Source: Micromonosporaceae bacterium (lineage in GTDB: Bacteria; Actinomycetota; Actinomycetes; Mycobacteriales; Micromonosporaceae). Taken from it: DNA of 8,140 nucleotides. Shown piece by piece: positions 1 to 5,265 of this stretch (position 1 is the stretch's first letter; every line of letters starts with the position of its first letter). Location: the NCBI GenBank assembly GCA_019689695.1, contig JADGHA010000169.1:1-8140 (forward strand), written 5' to 3'. A program made the position numbers and the translations under genes. The notes under the pieces were generated by a model. It was not told the origin of the DNA. It did not search any database and saw nothing but the letters and a program-made list of their open reading frames with translations.

Positions 1-42
1 GGCCCCAGGTACGACACTTGATCGACGCCACGCCGGGCGGCC

Positions 43-84
43 TTGCCGCCTCCCACCCGCACCACGTTGCCGCCTCCCACCCGC
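43..84. repeat. Two-copy direct repeat, 24-bp period
   Basis: The 18-base word ttgccgcctcccacccgc occurs at 43-60 and again, identically, at 67-84, giving a 24-base period. The six bases after each copy are only partly alike. It lies in the non-coding stretch upstream of the NYN gene. No third copy was found next to it. It is probably a small tandem duplication. A binding-site role is possible, but nothing in the sequence supports one. Confidence 0.7.
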
Positions 85-119
85 GCCGGAGGACAACCGT
101 CCGAGCACGCGACCGCCGG

Positions 120-137
120 TAGTGGAAGACTGGAGGG
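120..137 (+). promoter_or_regulatory. Possible -10 element and Shine-Dalgarno of the NYN gene
   Basis: A TAGTGG hexamer at 120-125 resembles a weak TAnnnT -10 element, and GGAGGG at 132-137 directly abuts the ATG at 138. The Shine-Dalgarno spacing is shorter than the usual 5-9 bases, so it may be weak or fortuitous. An alternative reading is near-leaderless initiation from AAGACT at 126-131, six bases before the ATG. No convincing -35 is visible. The site supports the start choice only mildly. Confidence 0.3.
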
Positions 138-1544
138 ATGTCCGTACCGGTACCGCCCGAACGCCAGCCCGCCGAGGAGGTGGCTGCGCGCGGCACCGAG
201 CTGGACAGGACGGATGGAGCGGGCGATGCCCCGGACGCCGGGTCCGAGCCGATACTGCCCGAGCCGGTCCGGCAGCGGATCGTGGCACTGACCGCGAGCG
301 CTCTCGGCACGCTCGCCCCCGACGAGCTGCCCGCCGCGCTACGGCGGGTGGCCAAGTTCGCGCCCAACCGGCGCGCCCGGCTCGGCGGCCCGGCGATCGC
401 CACCCAGCTCGCCAGCGACCCGCTGTTCCGGCAGCGGGTCGCCGCCCGGGTGGTGGCCGACGCCGGGGACCTGGGCGCCGCGGTGGCCGACGGGACCCGG
501 CCGGCGGTGGCCGACCCGGTCGAGGTGGCCGCGCTGGCGTACCTCGCCCGACCCGGCAACTGGCGGGATCTGGTCGAGGCGGCGGGCGAGACGGTGCGCG
601 CCCAGGCGGACAGCGCCGCGGTGGCCGAGCTGGTCCGCGAGGCCGAGCAGCGGGCCGCGCGGGCCGAGCACGACCGGGCGGTGGCCAAGGTCGAGGCGGA
701 GAAGCTGCGCGACGAGCTGGCCCGGGTCCGCGAGGAGCTCGGCGGGCTGCGCGAGGAGGTCCGGGTGCTGAGCAAGTCGCTGCGGATGGCGCAGGCGGGC
801 CAGCGTCGGGCCAACGAGCTGCTCGCCACCGAGAAGGGCCGCGCCGCGCGGGCCGCCGCCGACTACGAGGCCGAGCTGCGCCGGCTGAGGGCCAAGCTGG
901 CCGACGCGGAGGCGGCGGCCGGCGACGCCCGGCAGGCGGCCAAGGACGCCCGGGCGGTCAACGACGCGCGGCTGTGGCTGCTGCTGGAGACGATAAGCCA
1001 GGCCGCGGTCGGCCTGCGTCGCGAGCTCGCGTTGGACCCCGCGCACCGGCTGCCGGCGGACTTCGTCGCCGACACCGCCGCACAGCGGCCCGAGGCGCAG
1101 GCCGCGGCGCGAGCCCGCGCGCTGGACAACGACGACCCGGCCCGGTTGGACCAGCTCCTCGCGCTGCCCAAGGCGCACCTGGTGGTGGACGGGTACAACG
1201 TCACCAAGCGGGGCTTCGGGGAGATCTCGCTGGAGCAACAGCGCAACCGGCTGGTCGGCGGCCTGGGCGGCATCGCCGCCCAGACCGGCGTCGAGGTAAC
1301 CGTGGTCTTCGACGGCGCCGAGCGGGTGCATGGGTTGCCCCCGGCCCCGCGCGGCGTACGGGTGCTCTTCTCCAAGAAGGGCGAGACCGCGGACGAGCTG
1401 ATCCGCCGGCTGGTGCGGGCCGAGCCGCCGGGCCGGCCCATCGTCGTCGTCTCCTCCGACCGGGAGGTGGCCGACGGGGTACGCCGGCACGGGGCCTACC
1501 CGCTCGGCGCCGACGCCCTGGTCCGCCGCCTCTCCCGCTCGTGA
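138..1544 (+). CDS. NYN (YacP-type) domain putative RNA nuclease with coiled coil
   Basis: This 468-residue protein has three parts. The first ~35 residues are acidic and probably disordered. A helical, Arg-rich region (about 36-165) follows, containing RRVAKFAPNRRARLG. A long charged Ala/Glu/Arg coiled coil (about 165-280) follows that. The C-terminal ~125 residues are a NYN domain of the YacP type (PIN-like fold). Visible acidic positions are D351 in VVDGYN, D392 in VVFDGAE, D419/E420 in ETADEL and D441 in VSSDRE, matching the acidic cluster expected of a metal-dependent nuclease. The Bacillus family member Rae1 is a ribosome-associated mRNA endonuclease. An RNA-cleaving role here is inference, and the coiled coil (absent from the short YacP proteins) suggests oligomerisation or scaffolding. 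The protein looks cytosolic. ATG 138 is chosen because the conserved helical region lies well downstream. GTG 180 is an alternative. Confidence 0.9.
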   Translation: MSVPVPPERQPAEEVAARGTELDRTDGAGDAPDAGSEPILPEPVRQRIVALTASALGTLAPDELPAALRRVAKFAPNRRARLGGPAIATQLASDPLFRQRVAARVVADAGDLGAAVADGTRPAVADPVEVAALAYLARPGNWRDLVEAAGETVRAQADSAAVAELVREAEQRAARAEHDRAVAKVEAEKLRDELARVREELGGLREEVRVLSKSLRMAQAGQRRANELLATEKGRAARAAADYEAELRRLRAKLADAEAAAGDARQAAKDARAVNDARLWLLLETISQAAVGLRRELALDPAHRLPADFVADTAAQRPEAQAAARARALDNDDPARLDQLLALPKAHLVVDGYNVTKRGFGEISLEQQRNRLVGGLGGIAAQTGVEVTVVFDGAERVHGLPPAPRGVRVLFSKKGETADELIRRLVRAEPPGRPIVVVSSDREVADGVRRHGAYPLGADALVRRLSRS

Positions 1545-1557
1545 CCTGAGGATGTTG

Positions 1558-1581
1558 CCGGGTGGCTGGGCGGTCGCCCGG
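1558..1581 (+). terminator. Possible hairpin terminator after the NYN gene
   Basis: CCGGGTG (1558-1564) can pair with CGCCCGG (1575-1581) with one G-U wobble, giving a 7-bp stem and a 10-base loop. A competing 5-bp stem GGGCG/CGCCC lies inside it. It starts 13 bases after the NYN stop codon and ends just before a separate promoter. That position suits a terminator without a U tract, as is common in actinobacteria. In such GC-rich DNA, short stems are also expected by chance. Confidence 0.35.
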
Positions 1582-1587
1582 GGAAAG

Positions 1588-1609
1588 TGTCGGACCCTGC
1601 TCGTACTCT
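1588..1609 (+). promoter_or_regulatory. RecA-NDp/PafBC-like promoter upstream of the Cys-cluster gene
   Basis: TGTCGGAC (1588-1595) is followed by exactly eight bases and then TACTCT (1604-1609). The published LexA-independent DNA-damage promoter of mycobacteria and relatives is tTGTCRGTG-N8-TAnnnT. The match here is TGTCRG plus the correct spacing and a TAnnnT -10, with the final TG of the first block replaced by AC. Transcription would begin near 1616, leaving a leader of about 50 bases before the ATG at 1666. The -10 is a convincing actinobacterial promoter. Control by PafBC is an inference from an imperfect match. Confidence 0.5.
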
Positions 1610-1652
1610 CCGTCACGGATTGTGGCCGGGCGATGGCTCGGCTCCGGCGACA

Positions 1653-1663
1653 GTGAGGGTGAG
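1653..1663 (+). promoter_or_regulatory. Ribosome binding site of the 84-residue Cys-cluster gene
   Basis: The purine-rich GTGAGGGTGAG lies just before the ATG at 1666, with the GAGG core about eight bases from the start codon. In the reading frame of the gene, a TGA stop occurs at 1660-1662, two codons before the ATG. Position 1666 is therefore the earliest possible start. Confidence 0.55.
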
Positions 1664-1665
1664 CG

Positions 1666-1920
1666 ATGCTGATCGACTGCGACAGCTGCGTGGTGAGGGG
1701 CACTGCCTGCGGCGGGTGCGTGGTGAGCGTGATGCTCGGCGCCCCACCGGCCGGCGTGGAGCTGGACGAGGCCGAGCGCCGGGCGCTGGAGGTCCTCGCC
1801 GATGCCGGCGTGGTGCCGCACCTGCGCCTGGTGACCCCGGAGAGCCTGGACGCGGGCGACGGTTCCAGGTTCTGGCCGACCGGCAAGGGGGAGCGCCGGC
1901 GCCTGCGCCACATCGCCTGA
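1666..1920 (+). CDS. Small conserved-type protein with CxxC-x6-CxxC cluster
   Basis: I cannot assign a function to this 84-residue protein. Its N-terminus carries four cysteines, C5, C8, C15 and C18, in the spacing CxxC-x6-CxxC. This arrangement could bind zinc or possibly an iron-sulfur cluster. The middle has an acidic helix, roughly residues 32-46 (LDEAERRALEVLADAG), and the C-terminus is basic (GKGERRRLRHIA). There is no signal peptide or membrane segment, so it should be cytosolic. Short proteins of this shape next to NYN genes are familiar to me from actinobacteria, but I know of no characterised one. It has its own promoter (1588-1609), separate from the NYN gene, and a usable ribosome binding site. 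The in-frame TGA two codons upstream fixes the start. A DNA-damage link rests only on that promoter. Confidence 0.85.
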   Translation: MLIDCDSCVVRGTACGGCVVSVMLGAPPAGVELDEAERRALEVLADAGVVPHLRLVTPESLDAGDGSRFWPTGKGERRRLRHIA

Positions 1921-2071
1921 CCGGCACAGCCAGCGCAGCGGGCGATCACGGCGTGCGCCGGGGCGTGAGATCCGCCTGAACCTCCCCTTCTGTTTCCAGC
2001 CGGACGCGGACCGCGGGTGGCCGGCTCCCGGCCGGGCAGGTGCCAGGACCGCCTCCACCGCCGGCTGCCGG
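1921..2071. other. Intergenic stretch, no gene seen
   Basis: I see no supportable gene between the Cys-cluster gene and the next promoter. A 5-bp stem GGCCG/CGGCC with a 5-base loop lies at 2019-2033, but it is short and could be chance. The lower GC of 1976-1999, with its pyrimidine-rich run, stands out against the neighbourhood. No motif there is recognisable. Confidence 0.5.
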
Positions 2072-2088
2072 TAGCCTGAGCCCTCGTG
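2072..2088 (+). promoter_or_regulatory. -10 element for leaderless start of the small ORF
   Basis: TAGCCT at 2072-2077 fits the actinobacterial -10 consensus TAnnnT and is followed by eight bases and then GTG at 2086. That distance would place the transcription start at or next to the G of the GTG, the usual geometry of leaderless genes. No good -35 and no TGTC block is visible, so this looks like a housekeeping, -10-driven promoter. It would drive the small ORF, the protease and the glycosyltransferase together. Confidence 0.5.
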
Positions 2089-2253
2089 CACCCGTTCCAC
2101 GAGCCGTTGGCCCGCACCGGCTCGACTGCTGCCGCGCGACGCGGCTCGCGCCGCCCGCCGCATCCGGCCGACGATCCGTACGCCTCGGCCGAGCCGGATG
2201 ACGACGAGCGGCCGTTCGACGGGGCCGACGAGATCTTTGGACGGCGGGGATGA
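2086..2253 (+). CDS. Small 55-residue hypothetical protein, coupled to the protease
   Basis: This short ORF starts at GTG and encodes 55 residues that I do not recognise. The first half is basic (RTGSTAAARRGSRR), the second is acidic and Pro-rich (ADDPYASAEPDDDERPFDG), and it ends DEIFGRRG. It has no hydrophobic stretch, so it is probably soluble and largely disordered. Three points support it as a real gene. A TAnnnT -10 lies at leaderless distance. An in-frame TGA at 2077-2079 leaves GTG 2086 as the only sensible start. Its TGA stop overlaps the ATG of the M48 protease in ATGA, the usual signature of translational coupling. It may act mainly as a leader cistron that delivers ribosomes to the protease gene, or be an accessory protein of the protease. 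Conservation of the acidic tail would decide this. Confidence 0.65.
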   Translation: MHPFHEPLARTGSTAAARRGSRRPPHPADDPYASAEPDDDERPFDGADEIFGRRG

Positions 2254-3506
2254 CGGCCCGGCTGTGGGCGGCCGTGGTGCTCGTCGTCCTGGTGGTCGCC
2301 CTGCTGGTCACCGCCGCCTTACTGGTGCCCTGGCACCGGCCGCCGGCGCCGCGGGCCGACCAGCTCGCCGCGCTGCGCGACCTGCCCGAGGACCAGGTGG
2401 CCCGCGGCCGGGCGTTCCACGCCGCGCTGCGGCCGGGGTCGTACGGCTCGCTGGCGGTGGGCCTGGTGGCCGCGCTCGTGCTGGGCCTGACGCCGCTCGG
2501 CGCCCGGCTGGTCGGCGCGGTCGGCCGGCCGTTCGGCGACCATTGGATCGCGCAGGCCGTGCTCGGCGGGCTGGCCGTGGTGTTCGCCGGCGAGCTGGTC
2601 ACGCTGCCGTTCGCCGCCTGGCGGCACACCGTGCTCGTGCGCTACCACCTGTCCACGCAGGGCTGGGGGCCGTGGGCGGTCGACCAGCTCAAGGCGTACG
2701 CGGTGGGCGCGGTCATCGGCGCCGTGGCGCTGCTCGGCTTCTACACGGTGACCCGGGTGTTCGGCTCCTGGTGGTGGGCGCCCGGCGCGCTCGGCGCGGC
2801 GGCGCTGGTGGTGCTGCTGTCGTTCGTGCTCCCCGTGCTCGTGGAGCCGGTGTTCAACAAGTTCACCCCGATGGAGCCGGGGCCGCTGCGCTCCGAGCTG
2901 GTCGCCATGGCCGCCCGGGATGGCGTACCCGTCCGGGACGTGCTGGTCGCGGACGCCAGCCGGCGCACCCGGGCGGTCAACGCGTACGTCTCCGGGTTCG
3001 GGCCGACCCGCCGGATCGTCGTCTACGACACGCTGCTGCGCGAGGCGCCGCCGGAGGAGGTGACCTCGGTGGTGGCGCACGAGCTCGGTCACGCCAAGGA
3101 CAACGACGTCGTCACCGGTACGCTGGTCGGCGCGCTGGGCGCGGCCGCCGCGGTGGTGGCCGTGTACCTGCTGGGCGGTTGGGCCGGCCTGCTGCGCCGG
3201 GCCGGCATCGACTCGGTGGCCGAGCCCCGGTCGGTGGCGCTGCTGGTCGCCTTGGTGGCCGTCGCCGGCCTGGTCTCCGCGCCGGCGCAGAACCTGGTCT
3301 CCCGCCGGATCGAGGCGCGCGCCGACCAGCACGCGTTGCGGCTGACCGGCGACCCGGCCGGATTCGAGGCGATGCAGCGACGGCTGTCCGCGGTCAACCT
3401 CGCCGACCCGGACCCGAACCGGTGGGAGTACGCCTTCTTCGCCTCCCACCCCTCCACCGTGGAGCGCATGGCGGCGGCCCGGGCGTACGCGAGGCAGGCG
3501 CCGTGA
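2250..3506 (+). CDS. M48 family membrane zinc metalloprotease (Ste24/CAAX-type)
   Basis: This 418-residue integral membrane protease has the zinc motif HELGH at residues 277-281 (H277, H281 as ligands, E278 catalytic). The third ligand is E355 in the downstream SRRIEARADQHA, followed by D359, as in Ste24/M48A enzymes. A conserved SHPS (H400) lies near the C-terminus. Hydrophobic segments appear at about 5-26, 66-90, 105-122, 150-170, 178-198, 288-310 and 325-345. The seven-helix layout, with the active site between helices 5 and 6, matches the CAAX prenyl protease 1 architecture. Bacteria generally lack prenylated CAAX proteins, so the substrate is unknown. Membrane protein quality control is a plausible role. 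The ATG overlaps the stop of the 55-residue ORF, and the TGA stop overlaps the GTG of the glycosyltransferase, so it is the middle gene of a coupled operon. Confidence 0.92.
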   Translation: MTARLWAAVVLVVLVVALLVTAALLVPWHRPPAPRADQLAALRDLPEDQVARGRAFHAALRPGSYGSLAVGLVAALVLGLTPLGARLVGAVGRPFGDHWIAQAVLGGLAVVFAGELVTLPFAAWRHTVLVRYHLSTQGWGPWAVDQLKAYAVGAVIGAVALLGFYTVTRVFGSWWWAPGALGAAALVVLLSFVLPVLVEPVFNKFTPMEPGPLRSELVAMAARDGVPVRDVLVADASRRTRAVNAYVSGFGPTRRIVVYDTLLREAPPEEVTSVVAHELGHAKDNDVVTGTLVGALGAAAAVVAVYLLGGWAGLLRRAGIDSVAEPRSVALLVALVAVAGLVSAPAQNLVSRRIEARADQHALRLTGDPAGFEAMQRRLSAVNLADPDPNRWEYAFFASHPSTVERMAAARAYARQAP

Positions 3507-4624
3507 GGACGCTGCTGGTCACCAACGACTTCCCGCCGCGGCCGGGCGGCATCCAGTCCTTTGTGTATCAACTGGCGGTACGGCAGCCGGCCGGCTCGGT
3601 CGTGGTCTACGCCTCGACCTGGCGGGGGGCGGAGAAGTTCGACGCCGAGCAGCCGTTCGAGGTGGTCCGGGAGCCGACCCGGGTGCTGCTGCCGACGCCG
3701 CGGGTGGCCCGCCGGGCAGCCGCGCTGGCCCGGGCCCGCGGCTGCGACCGGCTCTGGTTCGGCGCCGCCGCGCCGCTCGGCCTGCTCGCCGCCGGGCTGC
3801 GCCGGCGGGCGGGCATCGAGCGGGTGGTGGCGCAGACACACGGCCACGAGGCCGGCTGGACCGTGCTACCCGGCGCAAAGGTGGTGCTGCGCCGGATCGC
3901 CCGCGACGCGGACGTGGTGACGTACCTGGGGGAGTACACCCGGGCCCGGCTGGAGCCGACGCTGGGCAGCTTGACCAGCCTGCAGCGGCTGGCACCCGGG
4001 GTGGACACCGAGGTCTTCCATCCCGATGTGGACGGTGGCGAGGTGCGGGCCCGGTACGGACTGTCCGGCCGGCCGGTGGTGGTCTGCGTGTCCCGCCTGG
4101 TGCCGCGCAAGGGGCAGGACATGCTGATCCGGGCGCTGCCGGAGATCCAGCGCCGGGTGCCGGGCGCGGCCCTGCTGCTGGTCGGCGGTGGGCCCGACCG
4201 CGCCCGGCTGCAGCGGCTCGCGGCCGCCGGCCCGGCCGGCCGCGACGTGGTCTTCACCGGCTCGGTGCCCTGGCCCGACCTGCCGGCGTACTTCGCGGCC
4301 GGCGACGTCTTCGCGATGCCGTGCCGGACCCGCAACCGCGGGCTGGACGTGGAAGGGCTCGGCATCGTCTACCTGGAGGCGTCGGCGACCGGGCTGCCGG
4401 TGGTGGCGGGGGACTCGGGTGGTGCACCGGAGGCGGTCCGCGAGGGCGAGACCGGGTACGTGGTGGACGGCCGGGACGTGGCCCAGGTCGCCGACCGGGT
4501 GGCTACACTGCTGGCCGACCCGGCCCTGGCCAGGCGGATGGGCGCGGCCGGCCGGGCCTGGGTGGAACGCGAATGGCGCTGGCCGGCGCAGGCCGAACGG
4601 ATGCGGGCGCTGTTGTATGCCTGA
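3503..4624 (+). CDS. pimB: PimB-type GDP-mannose-dependent mannosyltransferase (GT4)
   Basis: This 373-residue GT-B glycosyltransferase of family GT4 closely resembles mycobacterial and corynebacterial PimB (PimB'). That enzyme moves mannose from GDP-mannose to phosphatidylinositol monomannoside at the cytosolic face of the membrane, the second step of PIM and lipomannan synthesis. Visible features are the N-terminal TNDFPPRPGGIQ (residues 7-18), THGHE at 112-116 with the probable catalytic His, and LVPRKGQD with R198 and K203 for phosphate contact. Also present are FAMPCRTRNRGLDVEGLG and the E-x7-E pair E284/E292 that holds the nucleotide sugar. GTG 3503 overlaps the protease stop in GTGA, and the protein start aligns directly with known PimB N-termini. 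Upstream sequence open in the same frame is protease coding DNA and not part of this gene. Close GT4 relatives with other lipid acceptors cannot be fully excluded. Confidence 0.9.
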   Translation: MRTLLVTNDFPPRPGGIQSFVYQLAVRQPAGSVVVYASTWRGAEKFDAEQPFEVVREPTRVLLPTPRVARRAAALARARGCDRLWFGAAAPLGLLAAGLRRRAGIERVVAQTHGHEAGWTVLPGAKVVLRRIARDADVVTYLGEYTRARLEPTLGSLTSLQRLAPGVDTEVFHPDVDGGEVRARYGLSGRPVVVCVSRLVPRKGQDMLIRALPEIQRRVPGAALLLVGGGPDRARLQRLAAAGPAGRDVVFTGSVPWPDLPAYFAAGDVFAMPCRTRNRGLDVEGLGIVYLEASATGLPVVAGDSGGAPEAVREGETGYVVDGRDVAQVADRVATLLADPALARRMGAAGRAWVEREWRWPAQAERMRALLYA

Positions 4625-4656
4625 ACCGGCCGCCGGGAAGACACAGCCGGATTCAG
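4621..4656. terminator. Shared hairpin between convergent genes, containing both stop codons
   Basis: CTGAACCGGC (4621-4630) pairs with GCCGGATTCAG (4646-4656) over ten base pairs, with A4651 bulged, around a 15-base loop. The left arm contains the TGA of pimB (4622-4624). The right arm contains the complement of the TGA of the NIPSNAP gene (4653-4655). A hairpin centred exactly in the 28-base gap of two convergent genes is a good candidate for a bidirectional terminator. There is no U tract on either side, so its strength is uncertain. Confidence 0.5.
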
Positions 4657-5237
4657 CGCAGCAGTGACCGCCCGGTGGGCGCCAGGCGTAGCCGCTCCCT
4701 GGTGGAGGGCAGCGGGTCCGGGCCCGGCGACCGGGAGAACCACACGAACACGTCCTCCCCGGTGCGGACCGGCAGGGCGGGGAAATTGTTCTCCGCTGGC
4801 TCGGTCTCGAAGGAGGCGAGCGGCTCGGTCAGGTGCTCGGGTCGCTCGCCGTAGCAGATCGTGGCGTAGATGACCGACGACGGCGGCGGGGCGCCGACCG
4901 GCGGCCGGGTGGCGCCGGCCAGGTCGAAGCCGGTGTGCTGCCCCGCCGGCCGGAGCAGCAGCACGTTGTCGGAGTCCACCATGGTCGCGTTCGCCTGGTC
5001 GCGGTGCGCCTTCCACACCGGGCCGCCGTAGAAGGCCGCGAGCGCCGCCGCCCGGGACTCCATGTCGGCGAACCCGCGCAGCCAGACGAACCGGTCGGGG
5101 TTGTCCAGGTCGCGGAAGGTGCCGATGATGCTCATCCCGACCGCCTCCTGGCTCTCCACGAACTCCCGCTCGAAGAGGTCGATCAGGACGTCCCGCTGAC
5201 CCGGGTGCAGGGTGTACTGCCGCAGCTCGAGAATCAC
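4653..5237 (-). CDS. NIPSNAP family protein
   Basis: This 194-residue protein starts MILELRQYTLHPGQRDVLI, the typical opening of NIPSNAP-family (PF07978) dimeric alpha/beta-barrel domains. It continues with FRDLDNPDRFVWLRGFADM and FYGGPVWKAHRDQANATM, which also fit the family. The length fits one complete barrel domain (about 1-100) plus a second half with FVWFSR near 165-170 that may be a degenerate repeat. There is no signal peptide or membrane segment. Bacterial NIPSNAP proteins have no firmly established reaction. GTG 5237 is the first possible start, because an in-frame TAA (stop of the upstream c-di-GMP gene) lies three codons before it. No Shine-Dalgarno is present, and a -10 element sits six bases upstream, so translation is probably leaderless. 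The promoter resembles the RecA-NDp DNA-damage class. The gene converges on pimB with a 28-base gap. Confidence 0.88.
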   Translation of the reverse strand: MILELRQYTLHPGQRDVLIDLFEREFVESQEAVGMSIIGTFRDLDNPDRFVWLRGFADMESRAAALAAFYGGPVWKAHRDQANATMVDSDNVLLLRPAGQHTGFDLAGATRPPVGAPPPSSVIYATICYGERPEHLTEPLASFETEPAENNFPALPVRTGEDVFVWFSRSPGPDPLPSTRERLRLAPTGRSLLR

Positions 5238-5243
5238 GCGCCG

Positions 5244-5265
5244 AGGTTATCCGGCACCACTGACA
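5244..5265 (-). promoter_or_regulatory. RecA-NDp/PafBC-type DNA-damage promoter of the NIPSNAP gene
   Basis: On the minus strand, TGTCAGTG (5265-5258) is followed by exactly eight bases and TAACCT (5249-5244). This fits every strongly specified position of the mycobacterial RecA-NDp consensus tTGTCRGTG-N8-TAnnnT. That consensus is recognised with the WYL-domain activator PafBC independently of LexA. Six bases separate the -10 from the GTG at 5237, placing the transcript start at or beside the start codon. The whole element lies within the last codons of the upstream c-di-GMP gene, whose TAA stop forms the first three bases of the -10. Sequence and geometry are seen directly. Induction by DNA damage is inferred. 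Confidence 0.7.

Noticed and set aside
339..2117. Long minus-strand open frame opposite the NYN and Cys-cluster genes
   Set aside because: It is rich in Arg, Pro, Gly and Gln, has no family character and spans two genes and a promoter. High-GC codon bias keeps antisense frames open.
2198..3502. Upstream extension of the pimB frame to an ATG at 2198
   Set aside because: The extension reads as Arg/Gly/Ala low-complexity sequence over the M48 protease gene. The PimB family begins at the GTG at 3503.
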